The notes under the pieces were generated by a model. The model searched no databases. It saw nothing but the letters and a program-made list of their open reading frames with translations, and was not told the DNA's origin. The position numbers and the translations under genes were made by a program. Below are positions 47,720 to 60,042 of a DNA stretch of 64,000 nt, piece by piece (position 1 is the first letter of the stretch; each line of letters begins with the position of its first letter). Source of the stretch: Brasenia schreberi (lineage: Eukaryota > Streptophyta > Magnoliopsida > Nymphaeales > Cabombaceae); contig JAYKKT010000037.1 of NCBI GenBank assembly GCA_036023115.1, positions 4,316,501 to 4,380,500 of the forward strand, written 5' to 3'.

Positions 47720-49990
47720 CATTGGAACCTCAAAACCCACAAATATTTGTGTCCTATGAGCACATTAAGTTGGAATGAAGATACTCTTAGTTCTCAATTT
47801 GCTAAGAAGTTTCTGAAGTCTCCCCTTTCTTATGGATTTGGTCAAGAAATTCACATACCGTTCTTCAGATCTTACATATATCATCTGAATAATTCCTGAT
47901 TTTACTTCATCTCTAATGAAGTGTTATTCTATGTCAATGTGCTTTATTCTTTCATGATATAGTGGATTAATTACTATCTGAATTGGTGCTTGATTATCAT
48001 AGTAGAATAGAATTGATTCCTTGGAGCGAGTACTAAGCTCTTGTGATAAGGATTTCAATCAGATTGCTTCACACACACCAAATGTTGTTGCTCTATACTC
48101 TGCCTTTGCTGATGATCTAGCTACTACAATATATTTGTTTGCTTTTCTATGAAACAATGTTATCACTACCATAGTCAGGTATCTCGATGTAGACCTTCTA
48201 TCATCGGTTGATATTGCCCAATCAACATATGTGTATATCTCAACATTTAAATGATTGTGACTTGCATACATTAGATCATTTTCAAGAGTGTGTTGTAGGT
48301 AACTCAATATTTGTCGCACATGCATTCATGTGAGATTTAGTAGGATAATGTATAAATCAACTAACCATACTTACACGTAGGAGATATCTAGGCGTGTGAT
48401 AGTTAAATATATAAGTCGTCCCACTAATCTCTTGTATTCTTTAGGTTCCTGTGATGGTTCATCAGTATTGATACTTAATTTAGGTTGTTTTCTATGATAT
48501 ACTCATTGATTTACATTCTATCATTTGAATATCCCTCAATAAGTACAAAGTATATTTACTTTGGGTTAAGAATATGCCCTTAGAATTGCTCGATACTTCA
48601 ATCCCTATGAAATAGTGAAAGGGGTTCCAAATCTTTCATATCAAACAAGAAGAATAGTTGATCTTTTAACTGTCTGATTTCATTATCATTGTGTCCAGTG
48701 ATGATGATATCATCCACATAAACTACCGCCTTTATCCTTTCTTATAAACATTGTATGGTCACTTGCACTTGTTGTAAACTCAAGACTTGTAAGTCCATCA
48801 TTGAATCGTTCAAAGCATGCACACGATGATTGTTTTAGCCCATAAATTGTCTTGTTGAGTTAACATGCCCTAACATCTATATCGTTATTGAAGGTCTCAT
48901 GTGGTAAATCCATATAAATTTCTTTATTTAAGTTTTTTTAGAGAAATGCATTTTTAACATCGAGTTACTACAACTTCTACCATTTGTTTGCAACTATACT
49001 GATAATTACTCTTAGGGTTGTCATTTTCGCTACTGGTGTGAAGGTTTCAGTATAGTCTAACCCCATAGGATTGATTGTGGCCTTTTGTAACTAATTGTGC
49101 TTTGTATCTCTCAATATTGTTGTTAGCTTTATACTTGATGGTGTAGATCCACTTACATCCCACTAGCTTTCTACCATAAGGTAGTTTTACAATCTCCCAT
49201 GAATTATTCTTTTCAAAGCCTTGAATCTTGGTCTTCATAGCCTCTCTCCAATATTGAGTCTTTAGCCTTTGTATAATTTCTTGGTACCTGGATAAGATCA
49301 TAGTTAAGGACAAACATCTTAAAGTTGTTTGAAGTATTTTGATATGAAATATATTGAGATATAAGATAAGTAGAGGATCTCTTTCTTTTTTTTCAACGCA
49401 ATATTAACATCTAACTCATTTTCGGTTGATAATATGGTTAAATGTTCCTTCTCTTATAAACTTGCAATTCTTGCTTAGTCCTCAAGTTCTATCTTCTCTT
49501 CTTGTGAATTAATTAAACTTTCTCATTTTAATCATGGACTGATAGGCATAACAACTTAGTCTTGGTTTCCTAGACCACCATTATCTGATCTAATGCATTT
49601 AATAGAACATTGAAATTGAGTTATCAAAAATTTGTGAAACATTAGAAATATAGTTGACACTTCATTCTTGTTTTTCATTAAATAAACCATTGTAAACCTT
49701 GTACCGTCATTTACAAAGGTAACAAAATATCTATAGCCAAATAAAGTCACAACAAGAATCGGACCCCATACATTTGAGTGCACAAGCTCAAATGAATGTT
49801 GACAGGTTCGTATGGTGAGTCCATCAGAGACCGGCCCCAACTAAAGCTCGGAAGCATGTACCTAACTTTATAAATTTTATCACATACATAATAGAAAACT
49901 ATGTACATATTATTAATACAAACATTTGGTAGCTGTAAAGATCCTTCGAGGATTCTTCCAGTCCCAGCTTTGCTTGTTTAGCCAAGGGAA
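47720..49990 (-). mobile_element. Copia fragment, minus strand (Copia-D)
   Basis: On the minus strand, in order: integrase (ELVHSNVWGPILVVTLFGYR, FVTFVNDGTRFTMVYLMKNK, 49840-49560), reverse transcriptase (WREAMKTKIQGFEKNNSWEI, GCKWIYTIKYKANNN, 49313-49047), a degraded YVDD region near 48720, and RNase H (ARSSAKAEYRATTFGVCEAI, ~48110-48060). It meets Copia-C tail to tail near 47.7 kb. No LTR pair was found. Confidence 0.75.
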
Positions 49991-50383
49991 TCATCACTAC
50001 AAAATTGGATTTAATCCAACTTTTGAGATTTCAAATAAGCAAAGAGATTAGATGAAAGCACCTTCAAACTCCTAAGAAACTTCTCAACAGAGGCAGGCTA
50101 GATTCACTGATTGGAGCGGTTCGTTGTGGAATTGAACCGATTCGAATCACTCAGTGAGCAACTTAATTGGGTTATGTTGTAGAAGATGTGATTTGCTTGT
50201 GGATTCGGGTCGTATGCCTGCAAAAGTGCCCAAATTCCTAACTAGGTTGTATTTTATAGGTAAAAAATGTGACCTAATCCAAATGACCACAAGCATTTCA
50301 GGTACAGATTCAAGTTTGCATGCATTACGAACTAATGTTAATCAAGCCCTAGTTAATTTGGTTTGGCTCAGTTTGTTGTATAT

Positions 50384-50384
<1 letters not shown>

Positions 50385-50445
<61 letters not shown>
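50385..50445 (+). repeat. (TAGA)n(GA)n microsatellite
   Basis: About nine TAGA units run into about thirteen GA units. Confidence 0.95.
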
Positions 50446-51629
50446 CAAACCCACTTTAACAGAGCGAATCTGTGTGGGATGTATAGACCAACTCGGTTCT
50501 GTATGTTGGATGGAATCAGGTAGTACCGTTCCAGCTACTTATAAAATCCCATCGGGTGGAGGGAAGTGATCGCGCCTCTTTCTCTCTCTTGGAAGCGGAC
50601 TTTGAGCGCCATTAACTGCTGTAGGATTTCGACCTGTCTCCCTTTGTCTTCTCGCTTTCGCTGGTGTCGAGGGAAGATCTCGGTGAGCGGATGAGGGTGC
50701 GCGTTTCGCAGGTTTGTGCTTTCCACCACTTCCTGGCCTTTTTGTAGGGCCTTGAATAATATGGGAGATTGGGAATTGCACTTTCATGAAATTTAAATAT
50801 TGACTACAATTCCTGAATATTGGGCATTTCAAGTTGTTTTTCTTCCCTTTTGCTTCTCCTCGGATCACTCCGCCAGAGCTTCTCCGCAAAACTTTTGAAT
50901 TTCTCATTAGCCTTTTCCGCCAGAGGAGGTTGCGCGCGAAATTCTTGATAAAATCTGGTCGGAAGTCCGAGCAAGTTCGCAAATTTGGCTCTAAGTTTGC
51001 TGGCGATCAGCTTCTTTTGGTCGTTAAAATCTTTTTTGAGCATAACCAATCCTTTCTTCACCGAATTGCCTTGATCTTCTCTTTTTGTCGCGATATGTCG
51101 ATGCAGTTTACTCTGTCATCGAAAACTTTTATCATGCTGTGACCAGAGGGCGTTAAGTATTCCGTTGGATTTGAAGGATCCTTCCGTCCTGCAGTTGCCG
51201 GAGTTCCTCGCTCTCTCACATAACGGATGCTTGCACACCAGATGAGTTTCACAGAAAAATAGAAAGAATAAGCGAGTTTTTCGGTTTTACAAATGATTTT
51301 ATTGCGCTGCTAGAGCAGGGTCTGGCTCCTCCCTTCGTGGATTTTCTTGTTGGTTTTGTGTGATGGAGTCTTTATCGTTGGGGTTTCAATAACCGTTTGA
51401 TGAAAAACAGTTAGATGGTTGGTCTAGCCATTTTTCGTGGATTCGCATGCCGAAAGTGGTCAATCTTGACTTTAAATCTCCCGCTTGGCTATTCGAGTCA
51501 AGTAATTTGTCGGGTTTTACCTTGTGGAGTTTTCCTAGTCATGTCATTTATAATCACTGTTCAATCATTACATTTTTCATTTCTTACCTATACAACAACT
51601 AAACATATGTCAAACCTATGTTTTTAACA
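50446..51629. other. Non-AT-rich stretch resembling the MCTP leader, otherwise unassigned
   Basis: Positions 51180-51350 resemble 57400-57620: both contain gttgccggagttcctcgc, then a gggtttcaca/gagtttcacag block, a gcgagttttt/ggtgagttttt block, and tctg(a/g)ctcctccctt.. followed by tggatt..cttgttgg. It is probably a duplicated copy of the MCTP leader without coding sequence. On the minus strand an open frame at 51061-50804 reads KKLIASKLRAKFANLLGLPT and AEKANEKFKSFAEKLWRS; this basic peptide is not recognised. Confidence 0.45.
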
Positions 51630-52131
51630 TGATTTGACAAAAGACTCTTTTATGCATTTAGTCGAATATAGTGATATTTAATCATTATATGCTTGTTTTT
51701 GAAGTTGTTAGCTCTGCTCTTGATCAGAGTAATTACTACATTGTTATCATAATAAATGATAACCGACTCATTAGTTATATCCAACTTCAGATCACTTATG
51801 AAGCGACTTATCCAAACAACACTAGTTACAGCCATATAGCAAGCTATATACTCAACATCCTGTGTATATAACGCTATACAACCCTGTTTCTTACAAGCCC
51901 AAGAAACAACTCTACTTTAAAATAATAATATTTGACCCGAAGTTGATTTGTTGTCATCTTTGCTAACAACAAAGTCAACATCTGAGTATCCTATCACTTT
52001 CAATTCTTTTGCTTGAAAACATAGTTTCAAATATTTTGTTCTTTTGAGATATCTTAAATGTTTTTTCATAACTATCCAGTGTTGCCAACCAGGATTATTT
52101 TAATATCTACCCACAAGACAAATAACAAAGC

Positions 52132-52189
52132 TAATATAAGGTCTTATACACAACATAACATAATATAAGGTCTTATAAACAACATAACA
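52132..52189 (+). repeat. 29-bp tandem duplication
   Basis: taatataaggtcttatacac... occurs twice back to back, with one mismatch. Confidence 0.9.
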
Positions 52190-52702
52190 TACATCAAGCT
52201 ACTCACATCTTTTGCATAAAGAACATTAGGGTTTATGTCTCTATCACCAGGACAATCAACCTTACTAAATTTAACTCCTTTCGCAATGGGTGTGAATGCA
52301 TACTTGCTCATTTTAAATTTTTTTAGGATATAATCGATATATCTCTCCTAACTTAGGCATAGGAGTTTAGGTTCTTCGTCTCGCGAAATCTTTATATCCT
52401 GGATATATGATGCTTCTCCCATATTCTTTATTCCAAACCTTGAGTTTAACCATGACTTAGTTTTAACAATCATCTCATTGTCATTCTCAAACAACAATAT
52501 TCATTTACATATAACAATAATATGACAAATTAGGTTCCACTATTCCAGATATATACATAGTGATCAAGTTCAATAGCCACAAATTTAAGCTCCACAATGA
52601 CATTTTGAAAAGTTAAATACCATTGATTAGGTGATTGTTTAAGACCATATAGGGATTTTTTCAATTTATATACTTTATCTTCTTGACCTTTAACAATATA
52701 TC

Positions 52703-52762
52703 CATCTGACTATTGTATATATATGATTTTATCATCTGACTATTGTATATATATGATTTTAT
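52703..52762 (+). repeat. 30-bp perfect tandem duplication
   Basis: catctgactattgtatatat... followed by gattttat occurs twice back to back without mismatch. Confidence 0.93.
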
Positions 52763-53875
52763 CTAAATCTTTATTTAGAATGGCAATTTTATATCTAAAT
52801 ATTGTAAATTCAAATCATAATATGGTGAAATTACCAGAATTATCCTTATGAATGCAAATTTCGCAACAAAGAAATATGTCTCAATATAATCTATCTCCTT
52901 TTTTTTACAAAAAATCCTTTGCAACCAACCTCACCTTAAATTTGTCGATTATTTCATTGACCTTATATTTATTTTGAAGAACTCATTTACAACCTACATC
53001 TTTTCTTCTTTTTGGCAAATCATCAATTTTGAGACTTGGTTTTTCTTAATAAATTCAATTTCTCCATTCATGACTTTTTCCCAGTTTGTTGATTCAGATG
53101 AGTCAATAACCTATTGATTTGTCAAATTATTAATCAGTTTATCTAAATTTATTGAATTATACACTTTCTCTAAAAGGTAAGTGTGATAATCCTTTAAGTA
53201 TAACGGTGTGAACCTAAGTCTTTTGTATCCACTTAAAGTTTCAGTTTGTTAAGGAAAATTATTTATGAGTTGAAATGATGATGGATTTAGATTTACTAGA
53301 TCATCAATATACTCATCATCATTTTCAAGGATGTCATTTTTAATATCTTCTAAGAATTAAACATCATTTCTTTTTAATAGTCCATGGTTCTTATGATAAA
53401 ATCAATATCTCTTAGATCTTTTAGGATATCTAATAAATATACATTTTAAGAATACTTTTTTCTATACTGGTCATGGATCTTCACATCTTAAGATGATTAA
53501 GGTTTGGTTTTCTTCAAAACTACATCTCATATGATATAGAGAATAAAGATTTATACGGTACTCTATTGAGTATATATACAATTGTATTTACTGTTTCTCT
53601 CCAAAATACCCTTGGTAGAGATAGATCTATTAACATAAACCTTGTCAAATTTAGTAAGGTCCAATAATACCTTTTTGCTATACCATTCTGTTGAGGTGTT
53701 ATGGGCATTATATTTTGTTTTGCAATACTAAAGTCTTTACAAAATTCTAAAAATTCTTCAGAGATATACTCTCCACCTCTATCTTATGTCAAAATTTTGA
53801 TTGTATATCGTAGTTGGTTGTCAACTTCCTGCTTATATTTTTTGAACGCTTAAAGTGTCTTAGATTTATGTGATA

Positions 53876-53878
<3 letters not shown>

Positions 53879-53919
<41 letters not shown>
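53879..53919 (+). repeat. (TA)n microsatellite inside Copia-E integrase
   Basis: About twenty TA units sit directly after the FIDDYS integrase motif (minus strand) and read through as alternating Tyr-Ile. Confidence 0.95.
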
Positions 53920-53922
<3 letters not shown>

Positions 53923-55381
53923 GTAATCATCGATAAATGTTATGAAATACATCTTTTCTTGATGCGATTTTACTCTAAAAGGTTCACATAAATCAGTGTG
54001 AATGATTTTTAATAGGGTTATTACCTTTGTTATTTCATTAAGAAATGTTTTCCTTGTCATTTTCTCTTATATACAGGCTTCACACTTACTAAAAGTGTTT
54101 TTTCTAAATTATTGAAATAAGTCAAAGTCAGATAACTCCTTAACTTTTTCAAACTTATATGGCATAAGCGTTTATGCTAGACATTCACATCAACATTAAA
54201 GACACAATCAATATAAATATTTTTGTTTTACTTTCATTAATGTTTAATTTGAATATGTCATATTCTACATCAAATTAATCAGAGAAAAACACTCATTATC
54301 ACCTTGTTAGAAATAAACCTAACTTCAAAGCTCTTCTAAACTAAGGAAGGGACTAAAACTAGATTGTATCTTATAGTTGACATAATCAATACATCAATCA
54401 AAACAACCGGTGTATCTTATACATGAATCCTAAAGGACTCCACCCAAAGGACATCAAAAAATATGTTATTTTCTATATATACTGTATGTTCTTCTGGTAT
54501 GTATTCCTTTAAGTTCATAGCTCTTTTCTTGTTTTTGAGATATATGTCGTTGCTTCTGAGTCAATCCACAAGCTAGTTATTGGGCGATCTATGTACAAAC
54601 ATTTAGATACCATGCAAATTATGTTTTGCTTCTCTGATTGTCCGCTTTGTGGGTGTTTCCATCAATCTTCTTATTTTGGCAATTCCTCTTATGATGCCTC
54701 ATTTTTCTACACTTGAACTTGACTTGAGAAATAATTTTTTACGATTTTTTGAAAGGTTTACCGTTCTTATTATTCTTGCCAAACTTCTTGTTTGTTTTAT
54801 TTTTTTTTGTTGGCTTTAGAGTTGGATTTTATCTCGTCTTGAACTACTATCAATTTCTATTTTTCGTTTTTGTACATATATTCTTGTTTAATTTATAGTT
54901 TGATGGGCAATTCAGAAAGACTTGTCTCATACCCTAATCTAAGGGCGATAGTGATCATATTTCATGATGGGGGAATATTGTTTAGTATTATGGATATCTA
55001 TATTGGTTTTGGGATGACTTATTTTGCTACAACTAAGTCCTTTGTTATTATCAACATATGGTTTACATGTTTTACTACATTATCTTTTTCTTTCATCTTA
55101 TAGGAGTTATATTTTTGTAGTAACAATTGGGCACATAGGTTAGTTGTGTCATACTTAGATGTTATTGAGTCAAACTCTTTAGCGGTCTCATACTCTTCAA
55201 AGAACTTAATCAGGTCATCCTCAATGTATGTTAATATGATAGTTCTTCCTATCGTGTTATCTTTTATAAATGTTTTATACATTTCGTTTTTTTACTCAAT
55301 TGCATCAGGGGGTGGGGTTCATATAATTTCTCTTAACACATAATATAAACTATAAGAGCTAACAAGATTCTTCTTTTTCTA

Positions 55382-56283
55382 CAACAACAACAACTAAGCC
55401 TTTTCCCATACTAAACGGGGTCAGCTACATGGATTCTTTGTTTCCACAGAGCCCTATCACATGTCATGTTAACGGTTAGCTCACAATAAGCTAGATCATT
55501 TTTTATTGTTTCTTTCCAACACTTTTGTGGTCGTCCTCTACCTCTTTTAATACTCTCAAAATCTAGTTTTTCATACCTTCTTTTAAGTTTTCTTTTGATC
55601 TTCTTTCTATATGTTTAAACCATCTTAAATGATATTATCTCATTTTATCCTCTATTGGTGTTACTCCTAATTTGTTTCCAATAACCTCATTATTATATAG
55701 TCTTTTCTTTATGACTACTTATCCATCTCAACATCTTCGTTTATGTCACAAACATCTTTTGTACATGTTAATGATTAGTTGCCCAACACTCATAACCATA
55801 AAACATGGTAGGTCTAATTATTGTTCTACAATATTTATCTTTTAACTTTAATGGTATCTTCTTATCACAAAGAATACCTTATGCTCCTCTCCATTTTAAC
55901 CAACCAACATTAATTCTATGCGTAACATCTCCATCAATTCTTTCATCACTCTTAAAAATTGACTATAGGTATTTAAAACTTTACTTTTGGGGATGCAATG
56001 TGTGCTAATTTTAATTTCTATATCCTCTAAAGTAACTGAATGATCAAACTTACATTTTATATATTTTGTCTTTGTTCTACTAAGTTGGAAGCCTTTACTT
56101 TCTAATGTTTCTCTCCATAGTTTCAATTTTCTATTAACTTTTTCCTTAGACTCCTCCGTTAACACTATATCTTCTGCAAATAACATACACCAAGGTACTT
56201 CATCTTGAATATGTTTTGTTAACTCATAAATCACCATTATAAATAAGTATGGACTTAAAGGTGATCCTTGATGTAACCCAATA
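55382..56283 (-). mobile_element. 5'-truncated RTE LINE (RTE-5)
   Basis: A 902-bp copy has its CAA tail at 55382 and breaks off at cccaata (56283), within the segment preceding the catalytic box. Minus-strand reading gives [20 protein letters not shown] and the box FAED (56166-56177). A short shared ttttcta at 55375-55381 and 56284-56290 may be the target-site duplication. Confidence 0.88.
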
Positions 56284-56290
56284 TTTTCTA

Positions 56291-57060
56291 CTTTTGAAAA
56301 TTAAGACTGTTTAATTTTACTATATTTACCAATTAAAATACACATATTCTAAAATTAATTTTTATGTGTTTGACAAAAATAACAACCATACTATCTAAAA
56401 GGGAAATATACAACAAAAAACATATAACATATAACCAACTATTAAAACATAAAAAACAGAATATCTATCTACTAAACTGAAAATAATTCATTGTACTTAA
56501 AAATAATTTCAAACATATTTTAAGTATTATTTTTGAGTTTTTCATGACTTGATTTTGTTATTTTCAGTACAAACCAAAGACAAATTTGTAAATTTCTCTA
56601 TTTTTTTTGTTATTGTAATTTCTCAAAAATTTGAAGGGTAAATTAGGAATTTTAAACTTATGTTCGATTTTGTAATTTTTTAAAAAGGCCCGAGGTATAA
56701 TAGTAAAATGATATATTTTTTTTATAAAATTCGTGACTCATTGAGGATAGAATGGAGGGTAGTCATGTTTTTTGATACAATGATAAAACTATGAATTTAT
56801 ACTCCTTCAGGGAGTATAAATGTAATTCGATAAGTTGATATTTCATAATTTTTATAATCGGTCAAGGGTAAAGATATCCTTTTGCCAGTTTGGGTAAAAT
56901 AGTATTTTTATATAAAATATCTATATTTTTGATAATTTTATCTTGTGATAAATTGTAATTTTTATAATAGTTAGGGACATAACAAACTTTTGGGTGTGTT
57001 GCACGGTTTGTAAAATAGCAGTTTTTCTTTCAAAATATTAAAGAAAAGGAGAGAGAAATA
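56291..57060. other. AT-rich sequence, nothing recognised
   Basis: Very AT-rich, with no domain and no repeat pair seen. Confidence 0.5.
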
Positions 57061-57816
57061 ACGGGAGAGAGAGGGAAAGAGGCATGCTCCTCCCACGTTT
57101 GCGTGCCTTCGACCTCGCACAGAAAGAGAGAGGGAGGTTGAGGCCTCCTCTCGGCTGTCGGCCTTTGGGCGGCCTTTGTCTTGTCTTCGTGGGTGGCGGC
57201 CTTCTTGCCTACCGTCGGCCTTTGTCTTGCCTCTGCGAGCTCGTGGCTTTCTGGCCAATCGCCACTTTGTTTTGCTAAAGGTGGTTACCGACAGGCCATA
57301 TCGCGTCAATACGAAGTGTACTTTCTCTCTCTTTTTTTTTTTTTTTTTTTGCCTTCTCGTTTATGAAATACTAAGAGGCTTTGATATCGGTGAAAGGTAC
57401 AAAAGTTGCCGGAGTTCCTCGCCCTTTCACACAGCAGATGATGACCTCTTAAGTTATACTCGGGTTCTCTTGTACTTGCACAGCGGGTTTCACAACAGAA
57501 CATAAACAATAGGTGAGTTTTTGCTGTTTTCCAGAACCACTTTTTTGAGGAAGGGTCTAAATCGATTCGTGTATTTTTAGAGCACGTCTGACTCCTCCTT
57601 TCCTGGATTCCGTTGTTGGGACTGCCGAGAATCCTCGGCTTTACAGGATTTGACGGTAATGCTACTTCTTCCGGCAACGGGAAAATCCTTTTCTCCATTT
57701 TCCTTGGAATTTCGTCGTGCTCGTAGTATTCTTTTTTCTTGATTTACTTTGGGTAGGCTTTCTAAAAGCGTTTAAACCGTCTGTCGTCGTCATCATCTTC
57801 TTCTGTTCGTGTAAGC
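57061..57816 (+). other. Upstream and leader region of the MCTP pseudogene
   Basis: GC content rises here. Short words such as ggcctttgtcttg recur at about 57170-57230 and a T-run lies at about 57332-57350. Positions 57400-57620 match the 51180-51350 stretch. Confidence 0.5.
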
Positions 57817-60042
57817 ATGATGCCACGTCTTGTCTGTGGAGGTGCAAGACCTACTGGCGCAGCCGTCGAAAAGCGGGGCCTGGTGGATGCGCTGCATTTC
57901 CTCTACGCCCGCGTCGTGAAGACGAAGGAAGGAAGCCCGAATCCCTACGTCGAGGTGAAGCTCGGAAAGTACAAGCTGCCGACTCGTCCTGTTGAGAAGA
58001 AAACCGATCCCGAATGGAACGAAGTGTTCGCATTCGCCGAAGGTCGAATGGAGTCGAGTCTACTCAAGTGCGTCGTCACAAGGCCTCAAGGGACGATTTC
58101 GTCGGCCAAGTCGTCTTCGAACTAGGGGATGTCCCCAGGCGAGATCCTTCCGATGGTCAGCTCGCTCCGCAATGGTATCCGCTCAAGGATCGCAAGGGTG
58201 AGAAGTCGAAAGGCGAGCTCATGCTCGCCGTTTGGATCGGCACGCAGGCGGACCATGCTTACGTAGAGGCCTGGCATGCCGACGCAGCCGCCGTCCCCGT
58301 CGAAGGCCTCACGAACGTCCGGCCGAAGGAATACCTCTCCCCTAAGCTCTGGTACCTTCGAGTCAATGTGATTGACGTTCAGGATTTCCAATCCGGGGAC
58401 AAGGGAAGATCACCACAAGTGTCTGTTAAGGCGACGCTATGAAACCAATCTCTGAGTCCAAAAGTGTCGCACACTGGGCGGAACGAGGATTTGATGTTCG
58501 TCGCTGCGGAACCCTTTGACGAAAACTTGGAGTTGAGTGTGGAGGATAGGACACGGCCGGGGAAGGACGGGTTATTGGGAAAGACTGAGATCTCATTACG
58601 GAACGTATAGAAGGGGCTTAATTATAAGGTTGTAAATGCAAAATGGTATGATTTAGCAAAGCATGCGACCCCGGAGGACGGCGAGAAGAAGAAGGAGGCC
58701 AAGTTTGCTAGCAAGATTCACTTGAGGGTCTCTTTGGATGGTGGGTACCATGTTTTGGATGAGTCCGCACCCTATAGTAGTGATCCGAGGCCGACGGCGA
58801 AACAATTGTGGAGACCAAGTATTGTGGTTCTTCAGTTAGGCATCTTGAGTGCGCAGGGGTTGAAGCCCATGAAGACAAAAGATGGAAAGGGGATCACAGA
58901 TGCTTACTGCGTTGCGAAGTATGAGCAGAAATGGGTGAAAACGAGGACGATCATCAACAGTTTCGAGCCGAAATGGCATGAAGAGTATCATTGGGAGTTT
59001 TTCGATCCCTCTACTGTTGTCACTGTGGGTGATTTTGATGGTTGGCAACTTGAGGGGGACAAGGCTTCCGGTAAGAGAGATACGAAGATCGGAAAGGTGA
59101 GAATCCGTCTTTCGACGCTCGAAACGAATTGAATTTACAGGCATTCTTATCCTCTATATTTTCTGCATTCATCTGGATTGGAGGAGATGGGGCATCTTCA
59201 GTTGTCGGTTCGATTCTTTGTTGGATATCCTACATGTTTATGCGCTGCCATTTCTGCCGAATATGCATTACCTTCGTCCTCTTCCTCTCCGTCAGCTTAA
59301 TTTGCTTCAGCGCCAGGCCATCCAAATCGTCTCTATGAAGGCTGAGCCGCGCCGAGCCGCCGCTCAGGAAAGAGGTTGTGGAGTACATGTCGGATGCGAA
59401 TTCTTACATGTGGAGTATGAGAAGAAGCAAGGCTAATTACTACCGGGTAATGGGTCTAATTACAGGCTTGAGCGATTTAAGCAAATGGTTTGATCATATG
59501 TGTCACTGGAAACATCCACTAGTAACCATTCTGGTTCATGTGGTGTTCATATTGGTTCTTAGTCCCGAAGTGATCGTGCCCACAATCTTTATGTACATGT
59601 TCGTGATTGGTATATGGCGGTTCCGGGGGCGGCCGCCTCACATGGACTGGCAGCTTTCTCATGTAGATCGCGTTACTGCTGATTAACTGGAGGAAGAATT
59701 TGATCCATTACCGACCTCGATGCCGGCGAATGATAAACTGAAACCCAGGTATGACCGCCTGAAGGTTGTTGCAGCGAAGGTTCAGACCAACATTGGGGAC
59801 TTGGCGACGCAGTGTGAGAGGCTGCAGTCACTGTTGAGCTGGAGGGATCCGCGAGCAACTGGACTGTTTTTGACCTTCTGCTTCATTGCAACCATTGTTT
59901 TCTATGTCACCCCATTCCAGGTGATGGTCGTCATTGTGGGGTTGTATGCATTGAGGCATCCAAGATTCCGGACAACAACCTGTCCTCTATGCCTCGCAAC
60001 TTCTTCAAGCGCCTGCCGGCGAAGACAGATTTCTTGCTATGA
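57817..60042 (+). pseudogene. MCTP-type protein (multiple C2 domains, transmembrane region), degraded
   Basis: The family tethers ER to plasma membrane, often at plasmodesmata (for example QUIRKY), and is commonly intronless, as here. Starting at 57817 it reads DALHFLYARVVKTKEGSPNP, then a C2 domain to LAPQWYPLKDRKGEK and LMLAVWIGTQADHAYVEAWH (58185-58275), a second C2 (SPKLWYLRVNVIDVQDF, ~58340), and a third (DAYCVAKYEQKWVKTRTI, ~58900). The C-terminal membrane region follows: SDANSYMWSMRRSKANYYRV (~59390), GLITGLSDLSKWFDHMCHW, LLSWRDPRATGLFLTF (~59835) and a final NFFKRLPAKTDFLL-stop at 60040. Breaks are a frame change near 58070, TGA at 58440, TAG at 58608, TGA at 59130, frame changes near 59210 and 59335, TAA at 59684, and a frame change near 59975. 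The first C2 domain of the longest members is absent. Confidence 0.92.

Larger units (their letters stand above)
51630..55374 (-). mobile_element. Copia fragment, minus strand (Copia-E)
   Basis: On the minus strand: gag (FFEEYETAKEFDSITSKYDT, LLLQKYNSYKMKEKDNV, ~55220-55060), a zinc-knuckle remnant (~54720), integrase (HTDLCEPFRVKSHQEKMYFI, TPQQNGIAKRYYWTLLNL, 54010-53600), decayed reverse transcriptase (~53050-52300) and RNase H (YYDNNVVITLIKSRANNFKN, ~51760). No LTRs were recognised. A (TA)n run (53879-53919) and two short tandem duplications interrupt it. Confidence 0.78.

Noticed and set aside
50539..50982. 147-codon minus-strand frame as a gene
   Set aside because: It overlaps another open frame in a different phase, shows no recognisable domain and has no clear exon context; left as unassigned.
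57176..57505. Open frames in the GC-richer stretch before the MCTP pseudogene
   Set aside because: Several frames are open at once because of base composition; none shows a domain, and they overlap the inferred leader.
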